From Nitrospinota bacterium (GTDB taxonomy: Bacteria; Nitrospinota; Nitrospinia; SZUA-224), in the NCBI GenBank assembly GCA_016212345.1, contig JACRGM010000036.1, positions 1 through 22,928 of the forward strand: 22,928 nucleotides of DNA, read 5' to 3'. The position numbers were made by a program, and so were the translations under genes. This document shows, piece after piece, positions 8,359-15,595 of this stretch (positions are counted from its first letter, which is position 1; each line of letters starts with the position of its first letter). The notes beneath the pieces were generated by a model, which was not told the DNA's origin, did no database searches, and saw only the letters and a program-made list of their open reading frames with translations.

Positions 8359-9471
8359 ATGGTAAAGTTAATAAACAATCTGATAGGGATAAGGGACAAG
8401 CCTTTAAATGAATTATTAGGTTATTATCTCCCTACTGCTATAAAGGGTGAGATCTCGCGACATTTTCCGTCCTATCTATTAAGGCAACCGATCAGACCAA
8501 GAACAGCAGGATTGAATATAACCGATAATTGTTCCTTGAGATGTATTATGTGTAATGGAGGAAGAAATTATTCAAAAGATGAATTGGATACCGAGGGATG
8601 GAGGGATATCCTGAGACAACTTAAGGAAGTGGGGATAAGGCAGGTAGGGTTTACAGGTGGCGAACCACTCTTACATAAAGATATAGTGGAATTGGTCAGG
8701 TATACAAATAATCTTGGCTTAAGGGTTGGAATAGTTACCAATGGATACCTATTAACAGAGAAAAGGGCGATAGAATTAATAGAGGCTGGCATCTCTAATA
8801 TCTCTATATCCGTAGATGCTCTTGGGGAGACCTATGATTATATTAGAGGGGTAAAGGGTGGATTTGAAAAGGTTCACCATGCATGCAATACTATATCTCT
8901 TTTAAAAAGGAGATATAATTTTGGTGTTAAGATCTTATCAACCATAATGAAACCCACTTTAAATCATATAATTGATGTGGTTAGGTTTGCAGAGTCATTA
9001 GGGTTTCCAGTCCATTTAAACCTACTAGACTACACGCCTTATTTTTTTAGAAGAGAAGATAATAAAGATCTGTGGATTGAAGAGAGAGATCAAGAGAGGC
9101 TTAACAGATTAGTTGATGAACTATTAGAGATCAAAAAGGAAAAGGATTGGTTGATTGGTGAGAATATATCAGCCTTGAATTATATAAAGGATTATTTTCG
9201 GGATCCTTTGCAGAAACAGATCCCGTGCATTAGTTCACTCACAAGGATATTTATCAGCTCAAGTGGAGAGATATTAGGAGGGTGTTGGTCAATGGGAAGT
9301 ATGGGTGATATTCGAAAGTCGTCACTCAAAGAGGTTATTAATTCCTCAAGATATATTGATGCACATAAGAGGATGTTTTTAAAGGAATGTCCAGGATGTT
9401 CTTGTGGGTATGCTGTTAATCTAAAATATCTCTTACCATCCCTTGTTAAAAATCTGAGGAATTTAAGATGA
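8359..9471 (+). CDS. Radical SAM protein with SPASM/twitch-like C-terminus
   Basis: A 370-residue radical SAM enzyme. The 4Fe-4S/SAM site is C58-x3-C62-x2-C65 (NCSLRCIMCN), followed by the GGEP motif (FTGGEPLL, 98-105) and SISVDALGE. The C-terminus has further cysteines C290, C309, C344, C347 and C349 (IPCISS, GGCWS, KECPGCSCGY), consistent with a SPASM- or twitch-type auxiliary cluster. In this superfamily such proteins modify peptides, sugars or other small substrates by radical chemistry. Here, between glycosyltransferases and AP enzymes, sugar or lipid-linked glycan modification is inferred. The ATG follows repeats of AATAACT and has no visible Shine-Dalgarno site. The 3' end overlaps the next gene by four bases (ATGA), tying its expression to the following AP protein. 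Confidence 0.87.
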   Translation: MVKLINNLIGIRDKPLNELLGYYLPTAIKGEISRHFPSYLLRQPIRPRTAGLNITDNCSLRCIMCNGGRNYSKDELDTEGWRDILRQLKEVGIRQVGFTGGEPLLHKDIVELVRYTNNLGLRVGIVTNGYLLTEKRAIELIEAGISNISISVDALGETYDYIRGVKGGFEKVHHACNTISLLKRRYNFGVKILSTIMKPTLNHIIDVVRFAESLGFPVHLNLLDYTPYFFRREDNKDLWIEERDQERLNRLVDELLEIKKEKDWLIGENISALNYIKDYFRDPLQKQIPCISSLTRIFISSSGEILGGCWSMGSMGDIRKSSLKEVINSSRYIDAHKRMFLKECPGCSCGYAVNLKYLLPSLVKNLRNLR

Positions 9472-10787
9472 AGAGAGATAATATAGTATTAATTACAATA
9501 GACTCTTTAAGATGGGATTATGTAGGATATTATAGTAATATAGATACCACTATTACGCCTAATATAGATCAATTTTTAGAAAAAGGGATAATATTTAAAA
9601 ACGCCATCTCTCAATCCCCATATACATGGGGCTCTTTTGCAACCATCTTTACATCTCATTACCCTCGAATGGTAACTACTCCTAATGGGATATTGTTAGA
9701 TAATAGATTAACCCTTGCTGAGATCCTAAAGAGAGGAGGCTATAGAACAGTGGGATTTCATTCCAACCCCTTTCTGACCCATGTCTTTGGTTATGATAGA
9801 GGTTTTGATACATTTGAAGATAACTTTGGGGGTAGAAGAAATAGCTTAAAATGGGGTTGGTTTGTTCATCTGATTAGCAGATTGATGCGAATCTATCGTA
9901 TAGAGCCCTATCTGTTGGCTGAAAAGATAAATAAACGGGTCAAAGGGTGGTTTAAGAAAGGGTATCATTATTCTTCCCCATTCTTCTTATGGATTCACTA
10001 TATGGACACTCATGGGCCTTATCAATCCAAGAAGGGATTTATCTATCTCAACAAGATCAAAGGGGAGTGGCTCTGGCATAAGGCATTAAGATATCCAGAA
10101 AGGGTTAGTAAAAAAGAGAGGGAGATCCTGATTAATAGATATAAAGAGGAGATTAGATACCTAGATGGGGAGATCGGGAATCTCTATCACTTCTTTAAGA
10201 AGATAGGGCTATTGGAAAATACCATCTTTATTATCTGCTCAGATCATGGTGATGGATTCTATGAGCATAAGAAATACTCTCATATCCGAAATCTCTATGA
10301 CGAATTACTACGGATTCCTTTAATTATCAGAGAGCCTCATCTAAAAGAGAGGATTGAGATAGAGAGGGTGGTTGGACTTATAGATTTGACACCAACCATT
10401 TTAGATCTTGTAAGGATTGATATAAGAGACCTTACCTTCCAAGGATATAGTCTGAAACCCCTGATTGAAGGAAGATGTGGTTCAAATATCCCTGATTATG
10501 TTGTCAGCGATGCAGGACCTGATAGGGAAGATATGTTGGCCAGCATTCGGACTGATGAGTGGAAATTGATCGTTGATGATAAATCGGGTCTACGGGAATT
10601 ATATAATTTAAAAAAGGACCCAAAGGAATCGCTTAACTTAGCAAATAAAGAACTATTATTAGTGGAAAGATTAGAGACAATATTAAGAAAGACCCTTGAA
10701 TCTCCCCCAATAGGCCAGAAAGCTATGGAACCTAAATTAAACAGGGAGATAATGAGGCAATTAAAAGGGCTGGGATATATGGACTGA
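9468..10787 (+). CDS. Second sulfatase-fold AP-superfamily protein with Thr nucleophile
   Basis: A 439-residue paralogue of the protein at 4144-5559. Visible: D12 in NIVLITIDSLRWDYVGYY; NAISQSPYTWGSFATIFTS, in which T53 replaces the formylglycine Cys and the following Pro is Gly, so the C-x-P-S-R signature is further degraded; HYMDTHGPY; D259-H260 in CSDHGDGFYEHKKYSH; then RIPLIIREP and a DLTPTILDL segment typical of the family. It has no signal peptide or membrane helix and is probably cytoplasmic. The C-terminus is RQLKGLGYMD, the shared tail. GAGGA at 9456-9460 is a fair ribosome site for ATG 9468, which overlaps the radical SAM stop codon. Phosphodiesterase or phosphotransferase chemistry is more likely than sulfatase; substrate unknown. 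Confidence 0.85.
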   Translation: MKRDNIVLITIDSLRWDYVGYYSNIDTTITPNIDQFLEKGIIFKNAISQSPYTWGSFATIFTSHYPRMVTTPNGILLDNRLTLAEILKRGGYRTVGFHSNPFLTHVFGYDRGFDTFEDNFGGRRNSLKWGWFVHLISRLMRIYRIEPYLLAEKINKRVKGWFKKGYHYSSPFFLWIHYMDTHGPYQSKKGFIYLNKIKGEWLWHKALRYPERVSKKEREILINRYKEEIRYLDGEIGNLYHFFKKIGLLENTIFIICSDHGDGFYEHKKYSHIRNLYDELLRIPLIIREPHLKERIEIERVVGLIDLTPTILDLVRIDIRDLTFQGYSLKPLIEGRCGSNIPDYVVSDAGPDREDMLASIRTDEWKLIVDDKSGLRELYNLKKDPKESLNLANKELLLVERLETILRKTLESPPIGQKAMEPKLNREIMRQLKGLGYMD

Positions 10788-10798
10788 GGGGTGTAGAA

Positions 10799-11992
10799 GT
10801 GAGATTAGCTGTTTTATGGGATCCAATATTTTATTTTGATGGAAGGGAATATTCTACTAATGTTGCCTTTGTAAGATTTATTACTGCCTTTGATATCTAT
10901 TTTGAAAAGATAATCTTTTTAGGACGGGTCTCAAAGGAGAGACGGAGAGAGAGGTATATCTTAGATCCAGAAAAGACCGATATAGTAGCCCTCCCCTTTT
11001 ACAATAATTTCTATACATTATGGAGAGAATGGATTTATGTCCTCCCTTCTCTTAAGAAGATATTACAAGAGAATATAGATAATTTTGACTTAGTATGGCT
11101 TTGCAATTGTCCTAATCCCCTTAGCCTTGTAGTTGCATATTTCTGTAAGAAGAATAAGAAACCCCTTTTTATCTTTGTTCGTCAAGACCTTGTTGAACAG
11201 GTAAGGCACAGCAATAAGGGGTTTAAAAAGGTAATAGCAATGATAATCTCGATCTTATTGGAGGCCCAATTCAGATATCTATCTAGTACATTTCCAACAT
11301 TCACTGTTGGAGAAAGGTCATACCAAAGATATAAGAAGGATTTCAATTATGTACATCGAATCGCAGTTTCATTGATATCAAGAAGGGATTTAATAGATTA
11401 TCCTAAAGATAATATCAATTTAAACAAAAAGATCAGATTGCTAAGTGTTGGGAGGTTATCCCCTGAAAAGGGACAACTCTATCTGATCCATGCTATCAGA
11501 TTATTGGTAGAGAAGGGGATAGATTTGGTTTTAAATATGGTAGGGGTTGGGATAGAAGAAGAGAGATTGAGGCAAGAGGTTTATAAATTAAGATTAAATA
11601 ATTATATTAGATTTTTAGGTTACATCACTAATGGTCCTGAATTGATGAAGATATACAAAGATTCAGATATCTTTATACTTCCTTCCCTTACAGAGGGCCT
11701 ACCTGTTGTCCTATTTGAATCAATGGCTAGTGGGGTTCCAGTTATTGCCTCAGGTATAAAAGGGATTAGATCCCTAATAGAGGATAGAAAAAATGGTCTC
11801 CTGGTTAAACCTAAGGATCCACAAGCTATTGCCTATGCAATAGAAGAGTTGATTAATAATGAAGATATTAGAAAGAGGTGTATCAAGAATGGCTTGGAAA
11901 CCGCAAAAGAGAATACTATAGAGGATATAAGAGCCAAAACAATAAATATCTTGAATTCATTTTATCACCTTAATATCTGTGAGATCAGGTGA
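10799..11992 (+). CDS. GT4 family glycosyltransferase
   Basis: A 397-residue GT-B fold retaining glycosyltransferase. The donor domain begins LLSVGRLSPEKGQLYLIHAI, continues with IRFLGYITNGPELMKIYKDSDIFILPS, and carries the E-x7-E motif in EGLPVVLFES (E299 and E307) followed by MASGVPVIAS. The N-terminal half (AVLWDPIFYFDGREYSTN) is poorly conserved, as usual for the acceptor side. The start codon is GTG at 10799; no ATG lies near, and GAGGGG precedes it at 10786-10791. It follows the AP gene by 11 bases and is the last gene before a 146-bp gap. Acceptor and donor unknown. Confidence 0.87.
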   Translation: MRLAVLWDPIFYFDGREYSTNVAFVRFITAFDIYFEKIIFLGRVSKERRRERYILDPEKTDIVALPFYNNFYTLWREWIYVLPSLKKILQENIDNFDLVWLCNCPNPLSLVVAYFCKKNKKPLFIFVRQDLVEQVRHSNKGFKKVIAMIISILLEAQFRYLSSTFPTFTVGERSYQRYKKDFNYVHRIAVSLISRRDLIDYPKDNINLNKKIRLLSVGRLSPEKGQLYLIHAIRLLVEKGIDLVLNMVGVGIEEERLRQEVYKLRLNNYIRFLGYITNGPELMKIYKDSDIFILPSLTEGLPVVLFESMASGVPVIASGIKGIRSLIEDRKNGLLVKPKDPQAIAYAIEELINNEDIRKRCIKNGLETAKENTIEDIRAKTINILNSFYHLNICEIR

Positions 11993-12000
11993 AACATACA

Positions 12001-12015
12001 TGTTGCACAGCAACA
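12001..12015 (+). repeat. Small perfect hairpin TGTTGC-ACA-GCAACA
   Basis: A six-base-pair perfect inverted repeat with a 3-nt loop, just downstream of the GT4 stop codon. No T-tract follows, so it is not a standard intrinsic terminator. It may mark the 3' end of the upstream transcription unit or be chance. Confidence 0.4.
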
Positions 12016-12069
12016 CAAAGGAGAATGAAATTAGATATTAGGATTTAGAATTTATATAAAGGTGGGTGG

Positions 12070-12093
12070 CATGGACAAACTTGTTTGTCCGTG
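12070..12093 (+). repeat. 11-bp stem hairpin in the gap upstream of the B12 radical SAM gene
   Basis: CATGGACAAAC (12070-12080), TT, GTTTGTCCGTG (12083-12093) form an 11-bp stem; the one non-Watson-Crick position is a G-U pair in RNA. A mixed TCTTTGTGGG sequence follows, not a T-tract. It is G-richer than its surroundings. With the hairpin at 12001-12015 it makes this 146-bp gap (11993-12138) the most structured unannotated spot between the two halves of the locus. It could be an attenuator, a weak terminator or a remnant of another element. Confidence 0.5.
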
Positions 12094-12138
12094 TCTTTGT
12101 GGGTGAGGGGGATTTTCAAATGAAAAGGGGAGCCATAA

Positions 12139-13590
12139 ATGGCAGATGTCTTGTTTATTCAGCCTGATATTGCTCAGAACTGGGCTTATAGGATAATGCA
12201 TAGGGAGGAGAGATATATCCCTCCACTGACATATCTACACTTATCTTCTGTTTTAGAAGAGAAGGGATACAGTGTGAAGATAATAGATGCAAGGATTAGA
12301 AGGGATACAAAAGAGATAATAAAAAGGGAATTAGACAAGAGGCCTATCTTGGTTGGTTTTAGTTGCATGATAGGGGGTCAGCTTCTATCCCTGATAGATT
12401 TAAGCAAATTGGTTAAGAGATATGCCCCTGATATCCCTGTTGTATGGGGTGGCGTACATCCAAGCTTTTTCCCTTTGCAGACAATTAGAGAACCTTATGT
12501 AGATATTATTGTAAAAGGGGAAGGAGAGATTAGCATACTTAGATTATGTGAGGCATTGGTAAAAGATAAGGATTTAAAGAGGATAAATGGTATTGTCTAT
12601 AAAGATAATGGGGAGGTCTTTAATAATCCGAATAGTTCTTATGTTGATTTGGATACCTTACCTTTCCCAGCCTGGCATCTTATAAAAGAGGATATTCATA
12701 GGTATCTTTATGGTGGCTTTTTTACTATTAGCACCTCCCGTGGCTGTCCTCATGGATGCAGATTTTGTTACAACCTTAAATTTAATAAAAGATATCGTGC
12801 ATTAAGTAGCGAAAAGGTACTTGATCAGATTGAATATATTGTTAGTAGATATGGGATAAGGAGGATTAGCTTTTTGGATGATAATTTTGTAGCGAATCCT
12901 AAAAGGGTTAAAGATATATGTAAGGGATTTAAGGAAAGGGGGATCAATATAGAATTTAGATGCGATATGAGGATAGATGCCATAGAGGACTCAATCATAG
13001 AAGAGATGGCCGAGACAGGATTAAAGATTATCTTTACAGGGGTAGAAACAGGGTCATCTAAGATATTAGATAAATCTAACAAGGGGATCTCATTAGTTCA
13101 AATTAAAAGGGCAGCTAAGATCCTTAAAAGGTTTGATATTTGTGCTGATTACTCTTTTATCTGTGGTTATCCATGGGAGACCTATGGTGATATCATGGCA
13201 ACAATTGAGATAGCCCAGTATCTCCATGATCTTGATCCTAGATCAAGATGTACTCTGGAATTACTGACCCCTAACTATGGTACACCGTTATATGAGGAAT
13301 TACAGAATGATTATGGATTTGAACCAAAAGAGAATCTAGAGTATTGGGCAAAGGTAAATTGGAAAAATACCTATGGTAAGGTATGGATAAAAGACCCTAT
13401 CTTTTATGAATATCTAATTATAATCTTTTATCTTAGGTTTTATCCTGTAGGTAGAGAAGGATTCCCCAGATTGAAGAGATTTATCTACCCTCTAAAATGG
13501 TGGATAGATCTTAGATTTAAGAAAAGGATTTTAAAACCTGCACCTGAATTCAGACTTTTAAATTATTTAGTAAAGATGATTATAATGTAA
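12139..13590 (+). CDS. B12-binding-domain radical SAM protein
   Basis: A 483-residue class B (BchE/HpnP-like architecture) radical SAM enzyme. Residues 1-140 form a cobalamin-binding-type Rossmann domain (VLFIQPDIAQNW, VLEEKGYSVKIID, VGFSCMIGG, VVWGGVHPSF, VDIIVKGEGE). The SAM domain follows, with TSRGCPHGCRFCYN giving C203, C207 and C210, then SFLDDNF, FTGVETGS and FICGYPWET. A basic C-terminal region carries a hydrophobic stretch. Such proteins usually catalyse methylation or ring/carbon-skeleton changes on unactivated carbons. In this locus a lipid carrier or sugar methylation is possible but unproven. GGGGAG at 12127-12132 is a good ribosome site six bases before ATG 12139. The preceding 146-bp gap suggests a new transcription unit or processing point. 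Confidence 0.87.
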   Translation: MADVLFIQPDIAQNWAYRIMHREERYIPPLTYLHLSSVLEEKGYSVKIIDARIRRDTKEIIKRELDKRPILVGFSCMIGGQLLSLIDLSKLVKRYAPDIPVVWGGVHPSFFPLQTIREPYVDIIVKGEGEISILRLCEALVKDKDLKRINGIVYKDNGEVFNNPNSSYVDLDTLPFPAWHLIKEDIHRYLYGGFFTISTSRGCPHGCRFCYNLKFNKRYRALSSEKVLDQIEYIVSRYGIRRISFLDDNFVANPKRVKDICKGFKERGINIEFRCDMRIDAIEDSIIEEMAETGLKIIFTGVETGSSKILDKSNKGISLVQIKRAAKILKRFDICADYSFICGYPWETYGDIMATIEIAQYLHDLDPRSRCTLELLTPNYGTPLYEELQNDYGFEPKENLEYWAKVNWKNTYGKVWIKDPIFYEYLIIIFYLRFYPVGREGFPRLKRFIYPLKWWIDLRFKKRILKPAPEFRLLNYLVKMIIM

Positions 13591-13606
13591 AAAGGAGTGT
13601 AAGGAT

Positions 13607-14749
13607 ATGGAATTTCTCTTTTTATCATCCCTATGGGGGGTAACATATCCTGTTTTTATCTATCCAACTATCCTATTTTTTGTAGGGCTATTTAAAGATA
13701 AAACAATCAAAAGGGATGAGAACCTTCTCCCTTCTGTCTCATTAATTATCCCTGCATATAATGAGGAAAAGATTATCAGGGAGAAGATAGAGAATACATT
13801 AGGGCTTAATTATCATAAGGAAAGGTTAGAGATAATAGTTGCCTCTGAATCTAATGATAGGACTAACACTATAGTGCAGGAATATGAAAAGGATGGGGTG
13901 TTACTCTATTCTTATGAAAAAAGGGAGGGGAAATCTTCCCTTCTTTACAAAACAGTCCCTAAGGCAAGGGGAGAGATCATTCTCTTCTCTGATGCCGATG
14001 TAATCTATAAAAAAGATGCAATAAAGAAATTGGTTAGGAACTTTGCTGATAATAGTATTGGCGCTGTTAGTGGAAGATTGGTATATATCAACCCACAAGG
14101 AACTATTGCAGGGGAAGGGGAGAGTGTATATTGGGGATATGAGATGTTACTGAAAAGACTATCTAGTAAGATCTCCTCAGTCATTGGGGCCAGTGGTTCG
14201 ATTTATGCTATAAGAAAAGAACTCTATCTCCCATTAGATATAAATAGGGGTGATGATTTTGAAATACCTACAATGATAGCGATTAAAGGGTATAGATCAA
14301 TCTTAGAGGAGGAGGCCATGGCTTATGCAAGGGCCTCTGATTCATCAGAGGATGAATTTAAAAGGAAGGTTAGAATTGTTTCATGGTTCATAAGGAGTGG
14401 AGTAATCTTGATTAAAGAAGGGATAAAAAATAAGAGATGGCTTATTGTCTTCCAAATATTATCACATAAATTTAGTAGATGGTTTATGCCTATTTGGCTA
14501 ATATCCTTTTTTGTCAGTAATCTCCTATTGTTCAATAAAGGTCTGTTACTAAGATATCTCTTTATCATGCAGATCTCTTTTTATCTCATAGCATTATATG
14601 GATGGGTATGTGAAAAAAGGATGATAAATATAAAACCAATCTTAAGCATCCCTTACTTTTTTGTTGTAGTAAATTACGCAACATTTTGTGGGATATGGAG
14701 GTTTATTAATGGCACTGGGGAGAGGGTGACTTGGGAGAAGACAAGATAG
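13607..14749 (+). CDS. Membrane-anchored GT2 glycosyltransferase (processive-synthase-like)
   Basis: A 380-residue GT2 protein with an N-terminal hydrophobic segment (about 3-28), a GT-A domain and three C-terminal membrane helices (about 294-310, 315-333 and 345-365). Visible catalytic elements: SLIIPAYNEEKII (45-57), SDAD (D129, D131), GDDFEIP (215-221) and HKFSRW (287-292), equivalent in place to the Q/R-x-x-R-W motif of cellulose/hyaluronan/PgaC-type synthases. This layout resembles PgaC/IcaA-like synthases but is shorter, so it could be a polymerising enzyme or a single-sugar transferase. AAAGGAG at 13591-13597 is a clear ribosome site. The gene follows the radical SAM stop by 16 bases. 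It is followed by 134 bp that contain copy 2 of the 123-bp element. Confidence 0.86.
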   Translation: MEFLFLSSLWGVTYPVFIYPTILFFVGLFKDKTIKRDENLLPSVSLIIPAYNEEKIIREKIENTLGLNYHKERLEIIVASESNDRTNTIVQEYEKDGVLLYSYEKREGKSSLLYKTVPKARGEIILFSDADVIYKKDAIKKLVRNFADNSIGAVSGRLVYINPQGTIAGEGESVYWGYEMLLKRLSSKISSVIGASGSIYAIRKELYLPLDINRGDDFEIPTMIAIKGYRSILEEEAMAYARASDSSEDEFKRKVRIVSWFIRSGVILIKEGIKNKRWLIVFQILSHKFSRWFMPIWLISFFVSNLLLFNKGLLLRYLFIMQISFYLIALYGWVCEKRMINIKPILSIPYFFVVVNYATFCGIWRFINGTGERVTWEKTR

Positions 14750-14772
14750 ATATGATTAATCCAAAACAATCT

Positions 14773-14895
14773 GTAGATTTTCAGATAATAAATTACACAA
14801 GGCTAGAGGGAGAAATCCGAGTGAGGCGTACTGAGCGGTACGCCGTCGAGGATTTCGACTGATAACGCCGTGTAATTTGTTATATGGAAATCTAT
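14773..14895 (+). mobile_element. 123-bp palindromic miniature element, copy 2
   Basis: Same length, orientation and architecture as copies 1 and 3; it begins GTAGATTTTC instead of ATAGATTTTC. The central hairpin is perfect Watson-Crick here: GGCGTAC (14825-14831), loop TGAGCG, GTACGCC (14838-14844). Its last 12 bases (14884-14895) are the ATG and following codons of the phosphoglycosyl transferase gene. No clear longer target duplication; TA borders the GATTT/AAATC ends. Confidence 0.88.
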
Positions 14896-15498
14896 GTTTT
14901 CATAGAGAGAGGTGGTAGATCTACCCCCTTATTAAAAAGGGTCTTTGATATCGCTCTATCTTCGATAGGATTGATTATCTCCTTTCCCTTGTGGTTAACA
15001 ATCCCTCTCTTGATCTGGCTTGAGGATAGAGGCCCTATATTTTATACACACCCAAGGGTGGGTAAAGATGGGAGTATCTTTAATATATTTAAATTTCGAA
15101 CAATGATAGTTGACGCAGAAAAGGGTACAGGGGCGGTTCTTGCAAAAGATGGTGATCTCAGAATAACAAAGACAGGAAAGATATTGAGGGCAACAGCAAT
15201 GGATGAACTCCCTCAGTTAATAAATATCTTGAAGGGAGATATGAGTTTTGTAGGGCCAAGACCAGAAAGACCTGAATTTATAAAAAGGTTTTTAAAAGAG
15301 ATCCCTAATTATAAACTAAGGTATAAGGTAGTACCAGGTTTGACAGGGATTGCCCAGATCTATGGGAGATATGATACTGAGGCAAGGAAGAAGATCCGTT
15401 ACGATCTCCTTTATATAAGGAGGTATAGTTTCATGCTAGATATAAAGCTGATCTTGATATCCTTTTGGATTACATTTAGGGGAAGATGGGGTGAGTAA
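14884..15498 (+). CDS. PglC/WbaP-type initiating phosphoglycosyl transferase
   Basis: A 204-residue monotopic phosphoglycosyl transferase (bacterial sugar transferase, PF02397-like) that moves a sugar-1-phosphate from a nucleotide sugar to undecaprenyl phosphate, the first step of repeat-unit synthesis. Visible: re-entrant membrane helix LLKRVFDIALSSIGLIISFPLWL (about 17-39), FKFRTM (69-74), the catalytic Asp-Glu pair in MDELPQL (D107, E108), GDMSFVGPRPERPEF (118-132) and PGLTGIAQIYGR (151-162). The family core starts at LLKRVFD, and nothing of it is missing. ATG 14884 is the only ATG, GTG or TTG start upstream of the core in this frame; it and the next three codons lie in copy 2 of the 123-bp element, with no Shine-Dalgarno visible. 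The original start has probably been replaced by the insertion. Confidence 0.9.
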   Translation: MEIYVFIERGGRSTPLLKRVFDIALSSIGLIISFPLWLTIPLLIWLEDRGPIFYTHPRVGKDGSIFNIFKFRTMIVDAEKGTGAVLAKDGDLRITKTGKILRATAMDELPQLINILKGDMSFVGPRPERPEFIKRFLKEIPNYKLRYKVVPGLTGIAQIYGRYDTEARKKIRYDLLYIRRYSFMLDIKLILISFWITFRGRWGE

Positions 15499-15547
15499 GG
15501 AATTAGGAATTAGGAATTAGGAATTAAGAATTAAGAATTAAGAATTA
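15499..15547 (+). repeat. Seven tandem heptamers, GGAATTA then AGAATTA
   Basis: Directly after the TAA of the phosphoglycosyl transferase gene come four copies of GGAATTA and three of AGAATTA. Because the unit is 7 bp, its TAG/TAA triplets fall in all three frames. This is simple-sequence DNA likely to vary in copy number between strains. It starts the 276-bp gap (15499-15774), which then holds a promoter and copy 3 of the 123-bp element. Confidence 0.93.
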
Positions 15548-15574
15548 AGAGTAATTTGGCTAATGAGTCAAAAA

Positions 15575-15595
15575 ATTGACAGCATTCATTGACAG
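15575..15595 (+). repeat. Direct repeat ATTGACAG x2, 5 bp apart
   Basis: ATTGACAG occurs at 15575-15582 and 15588-15595, separated by CATTC, giving a 13-bp period. The second copy contains the -35 box of the promoter called at 15589-15617. It could be an operator half-site pair or a duplicated -35 region. Confidence 0.5.

Noticed and set aside
14911..14922. GGTGGTAGATCT, which resembles the ops/JUMPstart element (GGCGGTAG...) of RfaH-regulated polysaccharide operons.
   Set aside because: It lies inside the phosphoglycosyl transferase coding region, has mismatches, and is not in a leader; likely chance.
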